NCBI GenBank assembly: GCA_031841125.1
Contig: CM063112.1
Span: 22,284,603-22,348,602, forward strand
Direction of reading: 5' to 3'
DNA: 64,000 nt
Source: Acanthococcus lagerstroemiae
Taxonomy: Eukaryota; Arthropoda; Insecta; Hemiptera; Eriococcidae
The notes under the pieces: generated by a model
Seen by the model: the letters and a program-made list of their open reading frames with translations, nothing else
Told to the model about the DNA's origin: nothing
Database searches by the model: none
Translations under genes and position numbers: made by a program
Shown here: in pieces, positions 29,364 through 37,830 of the stretch
How positions within the stretch are numbered: position 1 is the first letter of the stretch
Layout: each line of letters opens with the position of its first letter

Positions 29364-31245
29364 TATTTTTCAGTATAAGTACATTTAGGTAATTTTTTCT
29401 CTTCTTCTTCTTCTTTTCCTCCAAAAATTTCATTTGTAAAAGGAAATGGATTTAGTCTATTTAATAATTCTTGTTTATTCATTTTATCAAAACCTTCTAT
29501 ATTTTCTTCTTTGGCTTTTGTTTTCAACTCTGTTAGATTATAGTCTTTTATAGGTTTAGCAAACTGTTCAAGATTACCTTTACATAGACAAAATTCTCTC
29601 TTACATTTACCTCCTTTCTGTCTTTTCCACTGCATATAACACTTATTTGTCTTTATTTCAACTTCTTTCCAACAATTTCTACATTCTTCAATTCCACATT
29701 TGTGTTCCTGACTTCGCATACAAATTTTATTACAAACTAAACATTTAAAAACTGTTTCACAAACAGTTTCAAGGCCATCAGAACTACTTTTGTGGTTATC
29801 AAAACAATCTTGATTAAAACAATACCTATTACAATCTTTACAGAAAATTTTCTTCTTTGTTGTTGGGTCATGCTCTTCCTGAAAACAAAATCCACATTTT
29901 CTCACCTTTGGATCTATACACTGGTGTTTATCTTTATGTTCATAAGGTTTATTGCATTTGTGACAATAATAACTTGAACTAAGAAATCCAGCCATTTTAG
30001 AAATAACATCAAAATGATTTCCATTTTTATACAAATATACATTTATATCCTTTTCTGACCCTTTGTATATGATAGAATTTAAATTTTCTGCACATACTAC
30101 ATTTATCTGAATATCTATTAGCTTTTCCAAATTTTTTATGTCATCCAATGTGAAACCTTCTTGGTTATAATAACCAAGTTGATTACATAATTGAGTAGTA
30201 AGCTCTGTTTGTAATTTTCTCCCTTCTCTAATATATCTTATGTCAAGTTTTGAAAACTCCTTCTTAAATATAGTTGTAATAGCTGTTGTATAAGTTAGAG
30301 CTACAACCACAGCTCTAGGACAGCATAAATTATCTTTATTCTTTATTTGTGTAATAGAAGTTTTAGTTTGTTTGGCTTGGGCTAAATTTAAAATTTTGGT
30401 ATTATGACCTCCTTGAGGCATTGCAATTACATTTATATTGAAAGTAGAAGTTGTTAGATCAAGTTCTTCATTTGAAGTCAAAATTTGTGAAATTCTTTCC
30501 ATCAATAATTGTACCAACTCTCTTGATGAATTACCTCTTTGATATCCTGTTGACATAGGGTAACAAATTACACCAGGGTTTCTTACAATAATATTAATTC
30601 TATCACCTCCTCTAAAGTTGGTACACTTTTTAATTGCTTCAATCATTTCTTCAAGAGCTCTCGTTATTAAATCTGTCTGCTCATCCTTTGAGGGGTCTTC
30701 TATTAATGCACTATTTTTAATAGAAATGGTATAATCAGATGAATAGGCTTTATACTTTTTAACAAATCTAGATTTAATTTCTTTGATTTCAATAAGCTCG
30801 ATAATATTTTGGGATTTTTCTGATTTAGGTTCATAGAATGAATCCTCAAATGGAAATATATGTGTGAGAGACTTGTTTTGACTATCCTTTCTTAACACAT
30901 TAATTAGATCTGCTTTCTTCATTTTATAGTATTTTTTAATATTTTTCTCCTTTGCAATTTTTCGTAAATCTTTCACTGTCAGGGTCTTCTCATGTTGCTG
31001 ACATGAGTCAGCTAATGTTGACGCATGATTCAAATTGTATGCTTTTTTAATGTATCAATTAGTTCTATTTTCTTCATTTTATAGTATCCTTTTATATGTT
31101 TCTCCTTTGCAATTTTTCTCAAATCTTTCATTGTTGGGGGTGGTTCAAGATTCAATACTCTGAATAAATCAGCTTTCCTCATTTTACTATAACCTTTTAA
31201 GTTTCTGCCTTTTGCAAGGTTTCTCAATTCTTTTACTGTGTTCAT
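29348..31245 (-). pseudogene. PolB remnant, N-terminal piece: SAP/Rho_N repeats, OTU-like module, zinc fingers
   Basis: Two overlapping frames (31,030-31,245 and 29,348-31,033) belong to one former protein; the longer has no ATG until after its first repeat. Four copies of a ~30-residue SAP/Rho_N-like motif occur, with cores AKGRNLKGYSKMRK, AKEKHIKGYYKMKK, AKEKNIKKYYKMKK and AKEENIEGFDKMNK. The first three are in near-tandem and the fourth lies far downstream (residues 497-528 of the long frame). In the long frame D234-N-L-C237 and H340-F-D-V resemble the Cys and His boxes of OTU-type proteases reported in some protein-primed polymerases (inference). Residues 357-465 carry paired CxxC and H-x-C motifs typical of the Polinton PolB zinc region. 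Confidence 0.8.
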
Positions 31246-31275
31246 TTTTCTTTATACATATAGACAATTTCAATT
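31246..31275 (-). promoter_or_regulatory. TATA-like element before the PolB remnant start
   Basis: Reading the minus strand, TATGTATAAAG (31,250-31,260) ends 4 nt before the ATG at 31,245. Similar TATA-like sequences sit very close to other starts in the block (27,094, 31,767-31,778 and 32,698-32,710), so this may be a shared promoter element with very short leaders. Confidence 0.4.
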
Positions 31276-31451
31276 TTATTATATTATTTATTAGATAAAA
31301 ATTTTTATTAAAAATTTTTTTTTCTTTTTGTTCTTAATTTTTATAAATATTTTACAGACTTTTCTAATTTTAATAATATTATTGAGTTAGGTCATTAAGA
31401 ATAAGTTTGTTAATACTGTCATCAGAGAGAAGAATTTGACAATCAAATCAC

Positions 31452-31758
31452 TCATTGCGCAGCAATTAATATAAAACTATTCTCTTTTTTCAATTCAAGT
31501 CTTCTTTTATGATAATTTGACTTCAGATGAGCACTATAACTTAAAACTTTTACTATCCTTCCACACTCACACTGTTTCTCTATGAACTTTTTACTATCTA
31601 TATACTTTTTCATTATTTCATTTCTACATTCCTTACACCAATGTTGATTTTTTATTGAATTCACTCTCTTTTTTTATTAGTTTACACTTTGAACAATGAC
31701 AAACATCATATGTTTCTGCTAATTTTAAAATTGCTCTGAGTTTATTAGAAAACTTCAT
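31452..31758 (-). pseudogene. Small zinc-finger protein gene with one frameshift
   Basis: The ATG at 31,756-31,758 begins a frame with MKFSNKLRAILKLAETYD and then CHCSKC. After about 28 codons it passes a run of seven A (31,669-31,675 on the plus strand as T7) and the protein continues one frame over with QHWCKECRNE and CECGRIVKVLSYSAH. The layout CxxC...WCxxC, then CxC...H...H, is that of small zinc-binding proteins found in Polinton-like and large DNA viruses (family knowledge, not searched). A single-base change in the A run would explain the break; it could also be a sequencing error or a true recent mutation. An 8-nt leader separates the ATG from TATATAAATAAG. Confidence 0.6.
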
Positions 31759-31766
31759 TTTTCAAT

Positions 31767-31778
31767 CTTATTTATATA
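31767..31778 (-). promoter_or_regulatory. TATATAAATAAG motif before the zinc-finger gene
   Basis: On the minus strand TATATAAATAAG ends 8 nt upstream of the ATG. The same string, TATATAAATAA, ends directly at the ATG of the plus-strand gene at 32,711. Such a match in two oppositely oriented genes suggests a common promoter motif of the element. Confidence 0.45.
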
Positions 31779-31950
31779 GAAAATTTTTTAATAAGAAAAT
31801 TGTTTAGACAATTATATGTCAAAAACCTTCTCAAAACCTGACAGAAACCTTCCCAAAATAGACGTACAATTAAAATGCACTCAGAATGTGTTCAAAAATA
31901 CGTTCATATAACCTTCTCAAAATCTATTCAAAAAATGAATAATTTCTAAT

Positions 31951-32568
31951 TCAATTTTGTTGTATGATAGTTGCATCATTATTTATACTGGGGACATTCA
32001 CAGTAGTTATTTTCTTAATATTATTAAATCTAGGTCCTTTTTTAGGGTCAGATTTCATGTGTTTCAATTCATCACAAGTGAACTCTTTAGTACCTACTTC
32101 TGAAAATGCAGGTTTAAAATCATCATGAAATTTAATATCTTTCAAGGTTTTCTTCATATACTTTGATAATTTTTTATCCTTAGAGTCTACAATAATAGTT
32201 GAGAAGACATTATTTAGTTCTTCAACTCCAGAATTATTATTATGCTTTTCAGCTTGAGATTTTATGGTTTTCTTATATTTTTCCTCCCTCTCAAGTAGGG
32301 TTTCTATCAACTCCTGATTTTTAAAATTGGCATATTTATAAATATCTGAAGTCATACTTGTTTGTTGAAGAGCTATAAAGAACTGTTTCATAATAGTCTT
32401 CATATTAGTATTTATATTTTTTAATCCATCAATAGCTTGAATTATTCTCTCTAAATTACTTTCCTCATCTCTTATCAATTCTTCCAATTCTTTATTTTTT
32501 GAAATGATTCTATCTAGACCTTCCAGCTCAATCTTAGAGGGCATATATCTTTTTATTTGACTTTCCAT
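31951..32568 (-). CDS. Hypothetical coiled-coil protein of the virus-like block (205 aa)
   Basis: Intact frame from ATG to TAA. Residues about 10-105 are rich in Glu, Lys, Leu and Ile with heptad-like spacing (KNKELEELIRDEESNLERII, then FKNQELIETLLEREEKYKK), suggesting a long coiled coil. The C-terminal third is a basic/acidic mix with a conserved-looking HDDFKPAFSEVGTKEF and KGPRFNNIKK. No signal peptide or membrane segment. Product not recognised. Its position between the zinc-finger gene and the divergent 109-aa gene makes a structural or accessory viral protein possible, but this is inference from context. Confidence 0.6.
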   Translation of the reverse strand: MESQIKRYMPSKIELEGLDRIISKNKELEELIRDEESNLERIIQAIDGLKNINTNMKTIMKQFFIALQQTSMTSDIYKYANFKNQELIETLLEREEKYKKTIKSQAEKHNNNSGVEELNNVFSTIIVDSKDKKLSKYMKKTLKDIKFHDDFKPAFSEVGTKEFTCDELKHMKSDPKKGPRFNNIKKITTVNVPSINNDATIIQQN

Positions 32569-32597
32569 TTATTAAAATAAAATTTTCTATTTTTTAT

Positions 32598-32690
32598 ATT
32601 GTATGGTGAGGTAAGGTAAGGTATGGTAAGGTAAGGTAATATGGTATTGAAATAAGGTAATATTGAAGGGAAGTATGGTATGGTAAAAAA
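32598..32690. repeat. GGTAAG simple repeat in a divergent promoter region
   Basis: Imperfect runs of GGTAAGGTAAGGTATG lie between the divergent genes starting at 32,568 (minus) and 32,711 (plus). It resembles neither the TTAGG nor the TTAGGG telomere repeat. Confidence 0.7.
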
Positions 32691-32697
32691 TAAAAAT

Positions 32698-32710
32698 TTT
32701 ATATAAATAA
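32698..32710 (+). promoter_or_regulatory. TATATAAATAA motif abutting the start of the 109-aa gene
   Basis: TTTATATAAATAA runs directly into the ATG at 32,711. Its identity to the motif before the zinc-finger gene is the main support. Confidence 0.45.
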
Positions 32711-33040
32711 ATGACTCCTATCGAGCTGATTAGAATATTAAAAGAATATGATTTCAAGAAAAATATTGTAAGAAGTTTTTCTTTAAAATATAAAATAACT
32801 GAGAAGACTATTCTAAAATATTTAAAAGAACATAAAATACCCTACAATAATAGGAAAATAAGTTATGAAATGAATAGAAATTGTCTAGGTCAATACACAT
32901 TTAAAAATGATACAAATAAGGTTACTCATAAATCCTGTCAAAATTCAAGTCAACCTAATAGTGATACTAAAAATAAGAATAAGACTAGTTCTACCCAACA
33001 ATCTTTCAGTCAATCAGTAAACCAGGGTCATCAAAATTAA
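32711..33040 (+). CDS. Putative DNA-binding protein of the virus-like block (109 aa)
   Basis: Short basic protein. Residues 3-45 (IELIRILKEYDFKKNIVRSF, then KYKITEKTILKYLKEHKIP) look like a helix-turn-helix of the kind that reads DNA through a K-I-T-x-x-T-I-x-x-Y-L recognition helix. The rest is a low-complexity Asn/Ser/Gln/Lys tail. It may be a transcriptional regulator or a replication accessory protein; I cannot assign a family. The frame is intact. It is transcribed away from the coiled-coil gene and marks the right-hand side of the block. Confidence 0.55.
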   Translation: MTPIELIRILKEYDFKKNIVRSFSLKYKITEKTILKYLKEHKIPYNNRKISYEMNRNCLGQYTFKNDTNKVTHKSCQNSSQPNSDTKNKNKTSSTQQSFSQSVNQGHQN

Positions 33041-33619
33041 AAAAGTACTGGTAGTGTAAAAAATTTCACTGAATTTAATAAAAAATATAAGAAATTTTTT
33101 TCTTAGCCTTGAAAATTGGTAATATACAATACTCCCAACAAAATTTGTTTAAGAATGAAGAAAAGCAAATACACTGATATTTTAGCGCTCCTTGTGATAA
33201 TTATTCGGAATCATGTACAAAAAATCAACGATAGCGCTCCATGCGGAGAAACTGAAAATGTTTTTTTACTTATCGGAATTGTTCGACCTTGTGTCTTGTG
33301 TATATTGCGCGATGTTGATGTTTTTGTTCTCGTTATCTCGTTGGTCGTTTCTAGATAGAGAATATGAACGTTCTGTAGTGAATATATTTTCGTGCTATAA
33401 TAAAGAAGGAAGAATCTCAAGAAAGGCGTTCTACTTTGAGTTATATTCGCGCGAATTACGACCGACAATCCGACACCGAATCGTGGATTAAATAACGCAT
33501 GTGTAATTTAAAACGAAATTTTGTTGAAAACGAAAAAGCTAAAGAGAACGGAAGTACTTCTTGATTTACGTAAGCATTTATTTTAGCATGGTTCCCTTCG
33601 CTTCCTGTTAGTTGGTCCG
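33041..33619. other. Right border of the virus-like block and upstream region of the host gene
   Basis: Composition changes from very AT-rich to ordinary at about 33,100-33,180. A 92-codon open frame (33,213-33,491, plus) has no recognised domain. In front of the host ATG an in-frame TAG stands near 33,583, so no longer N-terminus is possible without another exon; TTATTTTAG just there could be an acceptor. Confidence 0.35.
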
Positions 33620-35328
33620 ATGGTAGAGTACAACGCCCAGGAAACCCTTCAAAAAGTAGCGATACGTCTAATCATTTTAGGAAAGCACACGATGTCGGAT
33701 TCAACCGGTGAGCTTCCGTTTGAAGTATTACTGAAATATATTCGGATATTACAAGTGAAAAGTGATCAGTCTATGGAAATACTGTTTCGTGTTTCAGGTT
33801 CAATCGTGAATGAAGCCGCTGGTGACGTAGAAATTGGATTGGCGAGAACTTGCTTCGAATCCTATAAGCACATTTTAGATGAAATTTCTCAAAAACCAGA
33901 TGATCTGTCCGTTTTATTTTCTATGACTGATCTCATCCTAACTAAAACCCAAGCGTGTTTACCTTTTGATGAAATAGATTACAAAAGCTCGTATAAGTCG
34001 GAAGTTCATGGCTACTCGTACATGAATCGAATTTTGGAGGTTTCTGTGATGGCCCAATGTGATAACTCGCTCAAATACTTCTACATTAGTTTCAGAGTGA
34101 GTCGCATCTTATAAGTTCTTCCTCGTCGTAACAATTGATGATTTCATTTATTTATATTGAATTTAGTACCCCGATAATGAATTTGCGTATCATGTTGAAG
34201 AAATTTTAGAAAAATGGGTCCCCAAATTCTCGAATGATACCGAAAATGATGATTTAGTGGCCATTCAATGTATCGCGGTGATGATTAGTCACGTATTTGA
34301 CACATTGTAGGTAAAAAACCGTGATTATACAAATTTGAATTGAGGCGTATGTATCGTATGTCTGTAATGATTATATGGTTGATTTCTTGATTTTCAGTTG
34401 TTCAAAATATGTAGAGCAGGGCAGATTCACCCCAAAGGAATTCACACGACACGGTCTGAAACCGATTTTCGTCGGCTCAACCAGCGGAGAACCGCCCAAA
34501 GAACAGAAAAAACCCATTGATGACCCGACATCAACTTACGACCTCACAAGTACATGTTCAAAAACATTTATCTCGTAGTATTCGTCTCCATAAGCTTTAT
34601 TATGCGATGTTTTATATTCCAGGATTGCCACAGCATACATTTCCCGAATTCTATGAGCGCTTACGTAAATTACAGCAGAGTTTGAGTCAAAAGCCGAACG
34701 AACATGCAAGATTTTTTGCATTAATGCATGAAATTTTTATATTTTACCACGGATGCCGATCTATTAAACAGGGTAACAATGATTGGCCAGGAGGCGTTTC
34801 TTACAACGGTGATGTCGTGGAGATGTGGTTCCCGCATTCGATAGGAACACAGACAGCGAAATTATCCATACTTCGTCTATCATTATTAAAAAATGGTAAC
34901 GACGAGTTTTATTGCTGTATGCGAGTAAGTTGTCTCATATTATTTGCCCTTTCATTCAGCAATGACCAGCGCTAATCGTATTGCATTAATTAGTTTGTAG
35001 AAGATCATAGTAAGTTAATCATAAAGAAATTGAGCAAATTGCTGGTTCCTTGTTTTGATGGGGGAAGAATAGACTTCGATCGCATTCATAATGTTCAAAT
35101 GTGGTGCTCAGCGGTTATCAAAAAATTGTGAGTACTTTTTTTCTTCAGTGGTATGGCTAGGTATACATTACTTCTAAGTCGTACTCCTATCATTTATTCC
35201 ATTCTTCATATTTTTTCAGCGTTTGGAAAGTAATCAGTGGATGTCAAGATTTATCTTTCGTCTCTTTGAATACCTCTGTCGGTACCTCCTCTAGAAGTGA
35301 TACTGACTCGAGAAATGATGATATGTAA
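33620..35328 (+). CDS. Six-exon host gene, 437 aa, internally duplicated, unknown family
   Basis: Exons 33,620-34,096, 34,167-34,306, 34,398-34,549, 34,623-34,924, 34,994-35,127 and 35,220-35,328. All five introns are GT-AG, 70-92 nt long, and every junction keeps the frame, giving 1,314 nt from ATG to TAA. The protein consists of two diverged halves. In the first, FESYKHILDEISQKPDDLSV lies in exon 1; in the second, FYERLRKLQQSLSQKPNEHA lies in exon 4. Exons 1 and 4 both end in phase 0 after Arg, and exons 2 and 5 both end in phase 2 within a Phe codon, so the intron pattern was duplicated with the protein. No signal peptide, membrane span or known domain was recognised; the tail is Ser/Asp-rich. 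The weakest junction is the exon 3 donor (CACAA|GTACAT). If it were unused, the protein would stop at 34,578 and the second half would be a separate gene. Confidence 0.75.
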
Positions 35329-36125
35329 ATCGTTAGTGTTCAGCTATAAGAAAATCGTGAACATTCGTATTGCAATCCGACGTCCTTTTTTTTTTTCAAT
35401 TTTTGCTGTGTCGGTTTCAATCCTTGTAAATTACAAATTGTACTATTATTATCTATAAAATTTTCAATGCACGTCTTATTTTATTCTGAATATTTCTTAC
35501 TTACCTCTAGGAAATGTTTTCGGACTATCTCTTCTGTACGCGCTGATAACTGACGACTAGTTTCTCTTCTTTCATATCTTTTCGACGGATACTCCGCCGT
35601 CTATTATGGTCACATCGTTTTCCTTACTTGAAATCTACGAAAACTAATGCTGTGGTTCAGAATCCAACGTTTTCTAGCTTAATTTGTTCAGTCCCACGAG
35701 ATCATCGTTCATAATAATTCAACTTCTTTGGTAACCAATATTTTTTTTAATTATTTTTTCAGACATGAACGTAACTACTTCGTCTTTATCGCCGAGAAAT
35801 CCTTTTTGCGGTAATGAATCAATATTATATTCATAGCTGGATAAAACTCGTATATTTCACCGAACAAATATAATTTTGTGAGCTTGCAAAGTTCAGCTGC
35901 AATGATTTTTTAGCGTTAAAAAAGAGAAAAACGATAGAAATTTGATACAAAAGTTCTAAAATTTTCGAACCGGAGGAGAAGAAAAATAGGGTGAAATGAT
36001 TCATATTTGCTTTAAAAACAATTAAATATTCAGAGTAGAAATTAGAGGATTTTCAGGTCTTTCTGGAACACATCCAAAAGGTGTTGACGCATAGGAAAAA
36101 GCACAGTGGCGCAAAACATCCTTGG
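35329..36125. other. Downstream region of the host gene
   Basis: Presumed 3' untranslated region followed by intergenic DNA. No canonical AATAAA was seen close to the stop. No other feature recognised. Confidence 0.35.
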
Positions 36126-36335
36126 ATCATGAAATTTATTGTGTACCTACCTCGGATGATGAATTTTACTGTGTACCTACCTTGGATGATGAATTTTATT
36201 GGGTACCTACCTTGGATAATGAATTTTACTGGGTACCTACCTTGGATGATGAATATTACTGGGTACCTACCTTGGATAATGAATATTACTGGGTACCTAC
36301 CTTGGATGATGAATTTTACTGGGTACCTACCTTGG
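36126..36335 (+). repeat. 30-bp tandem repeat, 7 copies
   Basis: Unit CCTACCTTGGATGATGAATT plus TTACTGGGTA, with small variants (GATAAT for GATGAT, TATT for TTTT). The period is a multiple of three, so two frames stay open through the array, reading for example DDEFYWVPTL repeated. No start context, splice site or flanking coding sequence supports translation. Confidence 0.9.
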
Positions 36336-37665
36336 TGAAAATGATGTACAGGAGATTTCCCTTAAAAAGGCCTAAAATATGAGTAAAATAACCATTTTGT
36401 TTTTGTCTGAACGTTTCCTGAACGGTTATGAGCTCTAAACTACTAGGTAAAGAAATTATTCGATCTTCAGAATAAATGATAGTAATTTCTGGATAAAAAG
36501 GGTTGGTAGTTATGGTGGGTTCAAGACCCGTTATAACTACTCCCGCACTGTTAATTTATTCCACAGCTAAAAATGTGTAGTACGGTAGGAAATACACATG
36601 CAGTCTCAATTTCAGACCACTAAGCCAACAGATGGCGCGTTTGTGCTCAGTGGTCCAAGATACATAACATTCCCCTACTGCCTCGACAGCAGCAACAACA
36701 ACTCTTGGCAATCTCTCCGGATGTATCAACTGTAGTATCACCGGCCTACAGCGTCCACCAGCAAATCGCACCCATCCACCTTCAGCACCAAGGAACGAGC
36801 TTAATACTGACTTCAACGTGCTAAGAGTCTGACGATTCTCTGTTGGCAGTACACCAGTCTGACCTGACTAGCCGGACTATTCCATACCCGGCCAACCCTA
36901 GTTTCAGGTAGTCTGCCCGACACTCCAGCTGTAAGTTGGAAACCCATTAGAGAATAAGCACGTAGATTATCTCCCCTACAAAGTCTTCAAGTCAGGCGGA
37001 GGACCGTACCCAGCATGACAGCACAAGCAGCTCCTTAAATGCCAGCAATGGCGTGCAGTTGGCAGCCTGGATTCGCAGCCCCGTACCTTGTCATAGTGCC
37101 ACCACAGACCATTCCATGGCTTCCCGACAAGATCATTACCAGGTCAACAGCTGCTACTGCCCATACGGCAGTCTGCAACGGTGACTATCTCAGAGTGTCA
37201 CGGTGTCACGAAAGTTCCACTGAACTGCAGTCCAACCGCCCATCATTGACAAGACACTTTACGGTTCAAGCACCATTTTAGTTTTCACGCAAAAGTTGAA
37301 AAATGTCGAAAAAGATTCGGCTTTTGGTTCCGGCTTTCGATTTCAAACCCAATCGGCTTCCGACTTTCAGCTTTGGCTTTCATGCCGAAATCGTTTGGCT
37401 TTCGGCTAGCTCATGCCTAATCGTATATCTGTCATTATGTCTTATATCAGCCATAGACTGACAGTCCTATGTGTATCTTCAGGTCTTATCTCAGTAATGA
37501 TATAGAAAGATGACTCATCTGTCCCTGCAATTCTTTGGATTTTTGACATTTTTATGTCTTCATTTTGACATATTTTTTCTTTATGTCTTATCGACGAGTC
37601 TTGTATCTGTCATTAAGTCTTATCGGTAATGAAGGAGACGGATGCTTGTCAATTTTTTGAGTTTT
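36336..37665. other. Mixed region, GC-richer at 36,550-37,280, unassigned
   Basis: 36,550-37,280 is less AT-rich and holds short open frames on both strands (36,556-36,816 minus; 37,039-37,281 plus). It also has GATGGCGCGTTTGTGCTC, which reminds me of retroelement LTRs, but no LTR pair or protein motif could be shown. 37,300-37,660 is ordinary. Confidence 0.3.
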
Positions 37666-37830
37666 CCCTTTGTCTTATCAAAAATACTAGAGGGCTTTGC
37701 CCCCTGGCCGCTTCGCAGCCCAACCCTCGCCGTCACTCGCTTCGCTTGTGCCAGCCCCGGCCTGCCTCGGCGTTTCGCGCCTAGCCACAGTTCGCTTACT
37801 AGCCACGTTTTTGCACAACGTTGAGTAAGT
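37666..37830. repeat. GC-rich GGGCTTTGCCCCCTGGCC block
   Basis: A sharply GC-rich patch in AT-rich surroundings with short palindromes (GGGCTTTGCCC, GGCCGCTTCGCAGCC). Phrases of this type are common in dispersed eukaryotic repeats. The overlapping open frames on both strands look incidental. Confidence 0.4.

Larger units (their letters stand above)
27704..31245 (-). pseudogene. polB: Protein-primed family B DNA polymerase, Polinton/adintovirus type, broken
   Basis: Viral/transposon replicative polymerase, recognised from several ordered signatures: N-terminal SAP/Rho_N-like repeats, a Cys/His-rich zinc region, ExoI (FDYEAQQE), ExoII (GYDSQFIL), ExoIII (YCGSDADIL), motif B (KICLNSLWRKFGQR) and motif C (SGDTDS). 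Known families with this plan copy linear double-stranded DNA from a protein primer. Here the gene cannot work: the reading frame changes near 31,030, 29,348, 29,310 and 29,190, a stop stands near 29,230, and at about 28,485 the sequence jumps from the exonuclease region into the palm, losing motif A and the TPR1/TPR2 region. Motif B also has R where these enzymes usually have G. I read this as an ancient endogenised copy. The three pieces are described separately. Confidence 0.85.

Noticed and set aside
32598..32690. A telomere-type repeat
   Set aside because: The unit is GGTAA/GGTAAG with irregularities, not TTAGG or its complement, and it lies between divergent genes.
26008..33060. Terminal inverted repeats of a complete Polinton
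   Set aside because: No matching inverted sequence was found at the two sides, and most signature genes are missing.
33213..33491. A 92-codon gene between the virus-like block and the host gene
   Set aside because: No domain, no splice link to the downstream exons and no start context; a frame this long can arise by chance.
36556..37281. An LTR retrotransposon
   Set aside because: The composition and one phrase suggested it, but no LTR pair, primer-binding site or protein motif could be found.
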